Positions 1-5,564 of a DNA stretch of 7,295 nucleotides are shown here, piece by piece. The notes beneath the pieces are model-generated. The model had not been told where the DNA came from. It made no database searches and saw only the letters and a program-made list of their open reading frames with translations. A program made the position numbers and the translations under genes. The DNA is from Candidatus Solincola tengchongensis (GTDB lineage: Bacteria > Actinomycetota > Geothermincolia > Geothermincolales > RBG-13-55-18), in the NCBI GenBank assembly GCA_015711895.1, contig JACVJH010000067.1, forward strand, positions 1-7,295, read 5' to 3'. Each line of letters begins with the position of its first letter. Positions within the stretch are counted from its first letter, which is position 1.

Positions 1-2
1 GC

Positions 3-338
3 GGCGCGGAGGCGCGCGAGTCCCTCGCCCCGGGTTTCCGCGCCTTTCCTCTACCCCAGGAAGCGGCGAACCTCCCTTTCTCTTCCCTTGTCCCGGAAGA
101 GCGGGTGGACCTCGTATTCTTGGAGGGCGACTCCGCCCGCCTGGGGCTGGAGGACGTGAAGGTACTGGGGACGATCGCCGCGGAAAATCTCGCCTCCACG
201 TGGCAATCCTCCAACGAACAGGGTACCTCGCCCCCCGATTGCCTCCTCCTCGAGGTCACCCCCGAGGAGGCCTGCCGGCTGGCCGCCGCCCTGAAGGGAG
301 GGCGGGTGGAGGTGCTTCTGCGTCCGAGAAAGGAGTGA
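3..338 (+). CDS. cpaB: Flp/Tad pilus assembly protein CpaB/RcpC-like, C-terminal part (5' end outside window)
   Basis: The reading frame is open from the left edge to the TGA at 336-338, so only about the last 111 residues are visible; the GTG at 105 is an internal codon. CpaB/RcpC is an inner-membrane-anchored periplasmic assembly factor of Flp/Tad pili. The visible part fits the RcpC/CpaB C-terminal domain: a VPEERVDLVFLEG strand pair, then LGLEDVKVLGT (family pattern 'vL.dVrVLav'), then CLLLEVTPEEACRLAAA and GRVEVLLRP, matching the family's 'vTLlvTpeeAekl.lA...G.l.LvLRp' ending. The N-terminal membrane anchor and SAF domain would lie upstream and cannot be checked. No other pilus gene follows; about 300 bases separate it from the next gene, so it may end its operon. 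The family call rests on motif memory only and is moderately sure. Confidence 0.72.
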   Translation, partial: GAEARESLAPGFRAFPLPQEAANLPFSSLVPEERVDLVFLEGDSARLGLEDVKVLGTIAAENLASTWQSSNEQGTSPPDCLLLEVTPEEACRLAAALKGGRVEVLLRPRKE

Positions 339-584
339 ATCTCTAACCAAGTCGCTGAAGCGCCGGAGCCTCCGTTGTGTAAGGAGAGCTCATCCTTCCC
401 CGGAGGGGCTTGTGGCGCCGCAATGGACGGCGCATCCCGCCGGTGGAGGAGGCTCGAGGGGCTCCCTCCATCCACAGAGGTGAGCACAAGTCCGGATCCC
501 GTGAGGCCATCGCCTCCACGGCCACGAAAACCCCTTACCACCCTGCAGGGCGAGCGGCATGAGGCTCTGACCGGCCCAAGGATT
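339..584. other. Gene-free stretch between the cpaB-like gene and the cyclase promoter
   Basis: About 300 bases separate the cpaB-like stop from the cyclase start, and I find no convincing gene here; short open frames on both strands lack an SD site and family-like sequence. Two hairpins can form. GCGCCG 415-420 pairs with CGGCGC 428-433. A 10-bp stem with one bulge pairs 443-452 with 465-475 (GTGGA/TCCAC and GGAGG/CCTCC). Neither is followed by a T-run, so they are at best factor-dependent or GC-type terminators for the pilus gene. No riboswitch family was recognised. Confidence 0.4.
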
Positions 585-611
585 TAATTTCCCCGTTCCG
601 CCCGCCGATAA
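585..611 (+). promoter_or_regulatory. Candidate sigma-28 (FliA/SigD/WhiG-type) promoter of the diguanylate cyclase
   Basis: TAAT at 585-588, exactly 15 bases, then GCCGATAA at 604-611. The known consensus for this sigma class is TAAA-N15-GCCGATAA, so the -10 element is a full 8/8 match and the -35 core 3/4 with ideal spacing. Transcription would begin near 617-619, giving a leader of about 26 nt that contains the SD site (631-635) and ends at the ATG at 644. No good sigma-70-type promoter was seen in the same interval. The assignment is by consensus only; the presence of a WhiG/FliA-type sigma factor in this genome cannot be seen from the window. Confidence 0.6.
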
Positions 612-627
612 ATCAAGGGCGGAACGG
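593..627. repeat. Perfect 11-bp inverted repeat flanking the -10 element (operator candidate)
   Basis: CCGTTCCGCCC at 593-603 is the exact reverse complement of GGGCGGAACGG at 617-627, separated by 13 bases that hold the GCCGATAA element. Arm centres are 24 bp apart, a little over two helical turns, so both arms would lie on roughly the same DNA face. If transcription starts near 617-619, the left arm is not in the RNA, so this is better explained as a protein-binding site than an RNA hairpin. The right arm ends just before the SD site. An alternative is a rho-independent-type stem, but no T-run follows. Confidence 0.55.
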
Positions 628-643
628 CGAGGGGGCCTTGTTT

Positions 644-2113
644 ATGGAAGACGGAAAGCATCTGCTCCTGGCGGACGACAACAAGCTGGTGGTCAAGGTA
701 ACCGGGTCCATACTGGAGAAGGCGGGCTACCGCGTGGACGTGGCTTGGGACGGGATTGAGGCGGCCATGAAGGCCTTCTCCCTCCTCCCCGACCTCATGA
801 TCCTGGACATAGAGATGCCCAAGATCAAGGGCTACCAGGTCTGCCGCCTGCTCAAGGAGGACCCCATGACCTCCTGGATGCCCATCATCATGCTCACCGG
901 GCGCGAACACCAGACCGACATGTTCTGGGGCCTGAAGACCGGGGCCGACGCTTACATCACCAAGGGGTTCAAGCCGGAACACCTCCTTCAGGAGGTGGAG
1001 ACCCTGCTCTCGGCATCGGAAAAGAACCGCGAGGCCCGGGACCTCGCCCGCCGGCGGCGCAAGGAGGTCAGCGAGGACTACGTGATAAACAAGATCACCG
1101 ACCTCCTGGACCGCAAACTCTTCGAGACCACCATCCTCAACGACATCGCCTCCTTGGCCGGGTCCATGCAGGATTTCACGGAGACGGTGTCCTCCATCTT
1201 CCAGATACTGGATAAACTCTTCAATTACTACGTGGGGGCCCTTCTGCTCTTCGAGGAGAGGGAACTGTATCTCTACCTCAACCGCCCCGTGACCCCGGAA
1301 ACGCTGGAGAACGTCATCTCCCAGACCATGGGGACCGCCACCGGGTATGCCTGGCAGCCCGGGGACGAGCAATCCGTGGGGCGGACGGTCCTCCAGGAGG
1401 ACAACTTGGTCACCACGGCTCAGGAAAAACCGGCGGGTGCCTCCTATATCCATATCCCCCTCATCGCCCACCAGATGCCCATCGGGCTGCTGCTCCTGGC
1501 CGGCCCCTCCACCCCTGCTTTCCGCCGCGATGCTCCCAGCATCCTCAACCTGGTGAGCAACCAGCTGGTGATGATCGTGGACAACTCCCGCCTCTACGAG
1601 GGGGCCAAACGCATGGCCATCACCGACGGCCTCACACGCATCTACAACCACCGTTTCTTCCAGGAGCTCTTCGAGAAGGAGTACAAGAGATCCCTCCGCT
1701 ACAACACCGTCTTCTCCTTCATCATGCTGGACATCGATTTCTTCAAGAGGATAAACGACACCTACGGCCATCTCTTCGGCGACGAGATCCTCAAGGAGAC
1801 CGCCTCCCTGATCAAGGGATGCCTGCGCAGTATGGACATCCTCGCCCGCTACGGCGGGGAGGAGTTCGCCATCCTCCTCCCGGAGACGGACCTGGAGAGC
1901 GCCGTGCAGACCGCGGAGCGCATCCGCATGGCTGTGGAGAACCACGATTTCACGGCGCCCGGGGGGAAGCCGGTACGGGTCACCGTCAGCCAGGGCGTGA
2001 CCTCCTTCCCTTCCCCCGGCGTGCAAGACCGCTCGGACATCGTGGCCAAGGCCGATGCCGCCCTCTACGAAGCCAAGGAATCCGGGCGCAACCTGGTGCG
2101 TTTCCGGGAGTGA
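644..2113 (+). CDS. Response regulator with GAF-like region and GGDEF domain (diguanylate cyclase)
   Basis: This 489-residue cytosolic protein should make cyclic di-GMP from two GTP under phosphorylation control. Residues 5-122 are a receiver domain: acidic D11/D12, phosphoacceptor D55 in LMILDIEMP, T85 and K107. A basic linker (about 125-145, RRRRK) leads to a GAF-like region (about 150-315). The GGDEF domain spans about 325-487, with DIDFFKRINDTYGH (363-376) and the signature GGEEF at 404-408, a functional variant. R395-S-M-D398 lies five residues before it and is the RxxD product-inhibition site, so feedback control is expected. No EAL domain, transmembrane segment or signal peptide is seen. 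ATG 644 is chosen over TTG 638 because GGGGG at 631-635 gives an 8-base SD gap to 644. It follows a Flp-pilus gene, a process often tied to c-di-GMP, and has a sigma-28-type promoter. No cognate histidine kinase is in view. Confidence 0.93.
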   Translation: MEDGKHLLLADDNKLVVKVTGSILEKAGYRVDVAWDGIEAAMKAFSLLPDLMILDIEMPKIKGYQVCRLLKEDPMTSWMPIIMLTGREHQTDMFWGLKTGADAYITKGFKPEHLLQEVETLLSASEKNREARDLARRRRKEVSEDYVINKITDLLDRKLFETTILNDIASLAGSMQDFTETVSSIFQILDKLFNYYVGALLLFEERELYLYLNRPVTPETLENVISQTMGTATGYAWQPGDEQSVGRTVLQEDNLVTTAQEKPAGASYIHIPLIAHQMPIGLLLLAGPSTPAFRRDAPSILNLVSNQLVMIVDNSRLYEGAKRMAITDGLTRIYNHRFFQELFEKEYKRSLRYNTVFSFIMLDIDFFKRINDTYGHLFGDEILKETASLIKGCLRSMDILARYGGEEFAILLPETDLESAVQTAERIRMAVENHDFTAPGGKPVRVTVSQGVTSFPSPGVQDRSDIVAKADAALYEAKESGRNLVRFRE

Positions 2114-2159
2114 GGAACCTGTTACGCTTCCGGAAACGCGAGCATAAGGGCCTCCCCTC

Positions 2160-2205
2160 ACCCCGGCCTACTTGTCACCCCTCCGGGGTATCATGCCCCT
2201 GGAGG
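2160..2205 (+). promoter_or_regulatory. Two competing hairpins, one hiding the SD site of the 49-codon ORF
   Basis: GGAGG at 2201-2205 is the SD site for the ORF at 2214. It can pair with CCTCC 2180-2184, continued by GGGG 2185-2188 with CCCC 2196-2199 (9 bp, one bulged T at 2200, 7-base loop). Alternatively ACCCCGG 2160-2166 pairs with CCGGGGT 2183-2189 (7 bp), which would free the SD. The two folds use the same bases and cannot coexist. This could tune translation of the small ORF; GC-rich sequence can give such pairings by chance. Confidence 0.3.
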
Positions 2206-2213
2206 TGAAGGGA

Positions 2214-2363
2214 ATGGATTACGACCTGATACGCGAACGCATGGAGGAGGCCTACCGAAGAACACCGGACGCGCAAACCTTCCTGCAGGAGATCCTCGTC
2301 CTGTGGTCGGAATACGGGGTGATGGAAGGCGAATGGTCCTGCGTCCTGGCCAAGGCCGGCTGA
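2214..2363 (+). CDS. Small hypothetical protein (49 residues)
   Basis: I do not recognise a family. ATG 2214 has a strong SD, GGAGG at 2201-2205 with an 8-base gap; the in-frame ATG 2193 and TTG 2172 lack one. The product begins MDYDLIRERMEEAYRRTPDA and continues with a likely helical segment (QTFLQEILVLWSEYGVMEGEW); there is one Cys and no membrane segment or signal peptide. It is acidic, and third codon positions are mostly G/C, like the neighbours. It lies 100 bases after the cyclase stop on the same strand, so it may be co-transcribed, and ends 37 bases before the convergent desaturase-like gene. It may be a small cytosolic regulator or a non-functional ORF. Confidence 0.55.
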   Translation: MDYDLIRERMEEAYRRTPDAQTFLQEILVLWSEYGVMEGEWSCVLAKAG

Positions 2364-2400
2364 TCCTCATCCCCGAGGACGAGGCTCAGGAGTCCACCGC

Positions 2401-3804
2401 TCAGGAATGGAGCAGCATCCTCCACAGGTTGAGGGCGCTGTCCGCGGCCATCTCCGTGCCCACACCGCGTCCCCCCGCATCGGCTCCCACCAAGTATAGC
2501 CCTTCCACGGGGGTTACGTGGGAGGGGCGGTTCTTCCCCACCTGGTGGCGGTTCTGGGCAAGCCCGATCACCTCTCCCGTCCGCCTGCCGGAAATGCGGG
2601 CGATGTAGCTGGTGTCCGTCCTTATCTTCCAGATGACGTGGTCCTCGATGTCCGGGAAGAGGTCGCGCATGGTGTTCTCGATGCGGTTCAGTATCTCCTC
2701 GCAGACGGCCGCCGCCTGCTCCCTGTCCTCCAAGCCGGGAGGGGCAAGGGATCCGGCCAGGACCAACTGGCAACCGGGAGGTGCGAGGGAAGGGTCGGCT
2801 GCGGAGGGCACGGGCACGAATATCGCCGCCTGCCTCTCCACGAGCTCCGGGTCCCGGAAATCGGGGAAATAGCAGAAAAGGTGGGGCTTCACCACCTCGG
2901 CGTCCAGGGCGTACTTCACGCTCACCGCACCGAAGGAGAGGCGGAGTGAATCCACCCAAGCCAGGTAGTTGTCTGGAAAATTATGCCTTCCGGCAAGGGC
3001 CACCGTCTCCTTCAGGCCGGTGTTGCTGATCACGAGGTCGGCGGGTATGAACCCTCCCGCCTCCACGCCGCGCGCCTTTCCCGATTCCACGACGATGCGC
3101 TCCACAGGGGTGGAGTACCGCACTTCCCCTCCCATGGATTCCAGGGCCTTCAGGTAAGCGGTGGGAACGGCACGCATCCCACCCACCGGGTAACAAAGGC
3201 TCCTCTCCTTCACCTGGCTGGAGAAGCATAGGATGAACTCCGCCGCCGAGGCGGCCTTCCTGGAGATACACATGTACATGCCGATGAAGCCGTCCAGCAA
3301 GCGGTTCAGCTGCTCGTCGTCCACGAACCTCGAGCAGTAATCGGAAAAGGACACCTCGTCCAGTTCCTCCAGTTCCCGCGGTGAGCGCTCACGCGCCAGG
3401 TCCTCGAAGAGCGCTCGCGCTCCCGGCCGGTTCTCGGGGAGCACCCCGATCTCCTCGAAGAGGCGCTCGAGGGCTTCCGGATCGTCCATTTCCTGATGGA
3501 GGATGGCCGTCCGGCCACCCGCGGTGAACTGCATGGCCGGTTCCAGAGAGCGGTAGCTCCCCTCCGCCCCCACAAGGTCGGCGATCTCCCCCAGGGGGCC
3601 CTTGCCGCCCCGTGAGAGCCAATGGACTCCGGTGTCGTAAACGAACCCCTCGCGCTCGAAACTGGCCGCCTTCCCCCCCGGAAAGGAGTTTCTCTCCAGG
3701 ACCAGAACCTTGGCCCCTTCCCTGGCCAGGAGGGCGGAAACCCCGGAACCTCCGATGCCCGTCCCGATGACCACGACTCTCTTTCCCGCCAGCCCGTCGG
3801 ACAT
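2401..3804 (-). CDS. Phytoene-desaturase/CrtI-like FAD-dependent oxidoreductase (COG1233 type)
   Basis: This 467-residue protein belongs to the flavin amine oxidase-like group that includes phytoene desaturases and retinol saturases. The N-terminal Rossmann fold reads VVVIGTGIGGSG (residues 10-21), with E37 at the end of strand 2 as the expected FAD-ribose ligand, followed by FPGGKAASFE and YDTGVHWLS, a classic dinucleotide-binding start. The C-terminus (about 435-455) has GLYLVGADAGGRGVGTEMAA, the second FAD contact of the family. Length is normal. ATG 3804 is preferred because CCTCC at 3811-3815 (GGAGG on the coding strand) lies 6 bases upstream; an upstream start at 3834 has no such site. 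The substrate is unknown: nothing nearby (no crtB or crtE) proves carotenoid synthesis, and an isoprenoid or lipid substrate is only a guess. It is divergent from dapA and convergent with the small ORF at 2214. Confidence 0.88.
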   Translation of the reverse strand: MSDGLAGKRVVVIGTGIGGSGVSALLAREGAKVLVLERNSFPGGKAASFEREGFVYDTGVHWLSRGGKGPLGEIADLVGAEGSYRSLEPAMQFTAGGRTAILHQEMDDPEALERLFEEIGVLPENRPGARALFEDLARERSPRELEELDEVSFSDYCSRFVDDEQLNRLLDGFIGMYMCISRKAASAAEFILCFSSQVKERSLCYPVGGMRAVPTAYLKALESMGGEVRYSTPVERIVVESGKARGVEAGGFIPADLVISNTGLKETVALAGRHNFPDNYLAWVDSLRLSFGAVSVKYALDAEVVKPHLFCYFPDFRDPELVERQAAIFVPVPSAADPSLAPPGCQLVLAGSLAPPGLEDREQAAAVCEEILNRIENTMRDLFPDIEDHVIWKIRTDTSYIARISGRRTGEVIGLAQNRHQVGKNRPSHVTPVEGLYLVGADAGGRGVGTEMAADSALNLWRMLLHS

Positions 3805-3857
3805 GAAGCACCTCCCTGGCTCACCGGCCCGCACCTGCAGGCAAGCGCGGGCACGAA

Positions 3858-3887
3858 TAAAAAGTAGAAACCCAAGATACCTTTGGG
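3858..3887 (-). terminator. Weak intrinsic-terminator-like hairpin in the desaturase leader
   Basis: Read on the - strand, CCCAA (3887-3883) pairs with TTGGG (3875-3871) around a 7-base loop, followed directly by TTTCTACTTTTT (3870-3859). The stem is only 5 bp, so termination would be inefficient unless assisted. It lies between the - strand promoter and the desaturase start, where it could act as an attenuator or end a short RNA of about 145 nt. Confidence 0.3.
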
Positions 3888-3942
3888 ACCGCCGGGCTTG
3901 AGGCCGCGACGTTTTCTACTCGGCATCCTGGGTTCCTACCAA

Positions 3943-4005
3943 CGTTCCGGACGCACAAGATTATAGGCGTTTGGATTCGGTTTTCCCCCGAGCTCAGCCG
4001 GAACG
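3943..4005 (-). promoter_or_regulatory. Foldable 5' leader domain / spaced inverted repeat upstream of the desaturase-like gene
   Basis: CGTTCCGG (3943-3950) and CCGGAACG (3998-4005) are an exact 8-bp inverted repeat. In the - strand transcript, which should start near 4004-4005, they would close a domain with two inner stems: TCGG/CCGA (3988-3991 with 3977-3980) and ACGC/GCGT (3970-3967 with 3954-3951), the latter abutting the closing stem. The layout resembles a three-way-junction aptamer. I could not match it to a known riboswitch class. The arms could equally be protein-binding half-sites. Confidence 0.4.
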
Positions 4006-4010
4006 CTTTC

Positions 4011-4038
4011 ATATTATCACCGCTTTATCGCCTGTCAA
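4011..4038 (-). promoter_or_regulatory. Near-consensus sigma-70/SigA-type promoter for the desaturase-like gene
   Basis: On the - strand, TTGACA (4038-4033, exact consensus) is followed by a 16-base spacer and TAATAT (4016-4011). The start of transcription is expected near 4004, leaving a leader of about 200 nt before the ATG at 3804. It is among the best promoter matches in the window and lies in an AT-rich patch unlike the coding regions. Confidence 0.72.
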
Positions 4039-4131
4039 TAGGGTGGGGGGTAATTTCCGGTCCCCGAGAGCAATATTCCATATAAAGGAAAAAGCGACTC
4101 TTCGTCAGTAACATTTTTTCGGCACTCATTC

Positions 4132-4140
4132 TGTTATCAT
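4132..4140 (+). promoter_or_regulatory. Extended -10 promoter candidate for dapA
   Basis: TGTTATCAT fits the extended -10 form TGnTATAAT with one mismatch in the hexamer. No recognisable -35 element is present at 16-18 bases upstream, as is usual for extended -10 promoters. Transcription would start near 4147 and give a leader of about 275 nt before the dapA start, which includes the structured element at 4195-4353. It stands back to back with the - strand promoter, about 95 bases away. Confidence 0.45.
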
Positions 4141-4194
4141 TACACCTATACCGCCGCCGTAGGGAGGGGAAGGTTGTGGTAAAGGCGGGCCATG

Positions 4195-4353
4195 CCGGTG
4201 ATCGGCACGCGGGAAACACGATCTCCGGATTCTCCGCGCCCGAAAGCCCGCTGAACGTGTCTCGCGTGGGAGGTCATCGGGGGCGACCCGCTCGCCAATA
4301 TGTAAGGCGGTCAAGCGCCGCCTGAAGGGCAGGCGGTTCCCCGGCGGAACCGC
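4195..4353 (+). ncRNA. Structured 5' leader of dapA, cis-regulatory RNA candidate (class not identified)
   Basis: Nearly the whole stretch can pair. A long arm pairs 4195-4203 with 4272-4280 (9 bp, two G-U), 4206-4213 with 4261-4268 (8 bp, one G-U), and after an AA bulge 4216-4220 with 4256-4260 (5 bp), leaving a 35-base tip. Next come GGCGA/TCGCC (4282-4286 with 4292-4296), AGGCGG/CCGCCT (4305-4310 with 4318-4323), and GCGGTTCC/GGAACCGC (4333-4340 with 4346-4353). A competing helix, CCGCCTG/CAGGCGG (4318-4324 with 4330-4336), excludes both neighbouring stems. Switching could affect transcription or, more likely, access to the SD at 4409-4415, since no T-run follows. Control by lysine or a charged tRNA is a natural guess from the gene but is not shown. 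Confidence 0.5.
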
Positions 4354-4422
4354 GGGAGGGTCATCCGATGAGTGCTCTCCAGCCGTTTTGAGCACGGTGA
4401 ATCGAGAGAGGAGGTCGGGAAG

Positions 4423-5337
4423 GTGGACTGGAACGTCAAGGGCTGTCTTATTCCCCTGGTCACCCCCTTCGACGAAAGAGGCCGGGTAGACGAACCGGCG
4501 CTGCGTAGGTTGGTCAACTTCCTCATCGAGGAGCAGGCGGCTGACGCCCTCATACCCTGCGGCACGACCGGTGAGTCTCCCACCCTGAGCCATGAAGAGC
4601 ACATGAGGGTTATAGACATCGTATACCAGGAGACGGCGGGCCGGGTGCCGGTCATCGCCGGCACCGGGAGCAACAGCACGGAGGAGGCCATCCAGATGAC
4701 CATGGCCGCGGAGAAGATCGGCGTGGACGGGAGCCTCCAGGTCAGCCCCTATTACAACCGCCCCAGCCAGGAAGGGATCTACCGCCACTTCAAGGCCATC
4801 GCCGAGAGCACCTCGTTGCCCCTCATCCTCTACAATATCCCCTTCCGGACGGGCCGCAACGTGGAGGTGGAGACCGTGCTCCGCCTGGCCGAGCTGGAGA
4901 ACATCGTGGGGATCAAGGAGGCCTCGGGCGACATCCTGCAGGTGAGCTCCATCATCGAGGAGACCCGCAGAGCCGGCCTGGACTTCGCGGTCTACTCCGG
5001 CGAGGATGCGGTGACCTTCCTGGTCCTCTGCTTGGGCGGGCAGGGATGCATCGCCGCCGTGGGGCACGTGCTGGGCAAGGAATTCAGCCGCATGTGCCGC
5101 CTGGTATGGGAGGGCAGGCTGGAGGAGGCCCGCGAGCTGCACTACCGAGTGCTCCCCCTGGTTCGCGCCCTGTTCTGCGAACCCAACCCCACGGCCATCA
5201 AACAGGCTCTCAACTGGATGGGCGTGGAGGTGGGCGGTGTGAGGCTCCCCTTGAGCGGCATGACGGAGAAGGGAAAGGAGACCCTGCGCCGGGCCCTGGT
5301 GGAACTGGGCAAGGCGGCGCCGGAGGCCTGCAGGTGA
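4423..5337 (+). CDS. dapA: 4-hydroxy-tetrahydrodipicolinate synthase (DapA)
   Basis: This 304-residue cytosolic enzyme condenses pyruvate with aspartate semialdehyde, the first committed step to diaminopimelate and lysine. All expected residues are visible: the GTTGES pyruvate site with T48/T49, YYNRPSQEGIY with Y110/Y111, Y137 in ILYNIP, R142 in FRTG (binds the semialdehyde carboxylate and separates DapA from aldolase relatives), and the Schiff-base lysine K165 in GIKEASGD. The C-terminal EPNPTAIKQAL and RLPL also fit. The GTG at 4423 is chosen because a perfect AGGAGGT at 4409-4415 stands 7 bases upstream and the protein then begins MDWNVKGCLIPLVTPF, as in the family; the frame is open further upstream to a GTG at 4372, which would add 17 unlike residues. 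No other lysine gene is adjacent. A long structured leader precedes it. Pathway relatives such as N-acetylneuraminate lyase or KDG aldolase are less likely given R142. Confidence 0.93.
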   Translation: MDWNVKGCLIPLVTPFDERGRVDEPALRRLVNFLIEEQAADALIPCGTTGESPTLSHEEHMRVIDIVYQETAGRVPVIAGTGSNSTEEAIQMTMAAEKIGVDGSLQVSPYYNRPSQEGIYRHFKAIAESTSLPLILYNIPFRTGRNVEVETVLRLAELENIVGIKEASGDILQVSSIIEETRRAGLDFAVYSGEDAVTFLVLCLGGQGCIAAVGHVLGKEFSRMCRLVWEGRLEEARELHYRVLPLVRALFCEPNPTAIKQALNWMGVEVGGVRLPLSGMTEKGKETLRRALVELGKAAPEACR

Positions 5338-5361
5338 TCAGGCACCCGACGCGCAACGGAA

Positions 5362-5383
5362 TCGAAGGCCGTGCCGTCTTCGA
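5362..5383 (+). terminator. Weak hairpin after dapA
   Basis: TCGAAGGC (5362-5369) can pair with GTCTTCGA (5376-5383), 8 bp with one G-U and a 6-base loop, 24 bases after the dapA stop. No T-run follows. GAATCGA also occurs twice as a direct repeat (5359-5365 and 5382-5388). It may serve as a GC-type terminator; the evidence is thin. Confidence 0.22.
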
Positions 5384-5456
5384 ATCGAGGCCCAATCCAG
5401 GAAGGCGTCGAGCCGCCGTCTGTGGGGTTGGGATCTTTCGCCTTGCCGCCCAAAGG

Positions 5457-5485
5457 TTGACTTTCAGATCGTCGGATTGTGGAAT
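5457..5485 (+). promoter_or_regulatory. Promoter candidate for the 89-residue protein gene
   Basis: TTGACT (5457-5462, 5/6 of the -35 consensus), a 17-base spacer and TGGAAT (5480-5485, 4/6 of the -10 consensus). The start of transcription would be near 5492, about 70 bases before the ATG at 5565. It separates this gene from dapA as its own unit. Confidence 0.4.
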
Positions 5486-5564
5486 CGTTAAGTGAGAGGG
5501 GCCTGAAAGCCGGACCGGAGAACCGATCGAAAATCCCGCCGGCGAGGCACTGGAGCTGAATGCC

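Noticed and set aside
584..2161. 525-codon open frame on the - strand opposite the cyclase
   Set aside because: It is a high-GC mirror of the REC-GAF-GGDEF gene; composition is Gly/Val/Leu/His-rich with no recognisable domain, and the + strand protein has complete catalytic motifs.
2364..2379. Terminator between the small ORF and the desaturase-like gene
   Set aside because: Only a 5-bp stem (TCCTC/GAGGA) with no T-run on either strand; too weak to call.
3306..3926. 206-codon - strand frame starting MPSRKRRG with a basic then hydrophobic N-terminus
   Set aside because: It has an AGGA site, but most of it runs out of frame across the desaturase-like gene with Arg/Ser-rich shadow sequence and no stop near the hydrophobic part.
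3960..3965. Exact TATAAT on the - strand
   Set aside because: No -35-like hexamer at 16-18 bases upstream; the stronger TTGACA/TAATAT promoter lies just upstream.
4192..4254. 20-codon leader peptide upstream of dapA
   Set aside because: The SD is weak and the peptide has no run of Lys or other regulatory codons; it overlaps the long paired arm. The ATGTAA start-stop at 4300-4305 was likewise dismissed as chance.
4341..4354. T-box sequence proper (AGGGUGGNACCGCG)
   Set aside because: Only 11 of 14 positions match, the essential UGG is CGG, the match is explained by a local 8-bp hairpin, and I could not find a specifier loop or the usual antiterminator partner. Kept only as a hypothesis in the leader finding.
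4126..5142. 338-codon open frame on the - strand opposite dapA
   Set aside because: Shadow of dapA, whose + strand product has every active-site residue.
5376..5390. TTCGAATC resembling a tRNA T-loop
   Set aside because: The flanks do not form a 5-bp T-stem, and no acceptor or anticodon arm can be drawn around it.
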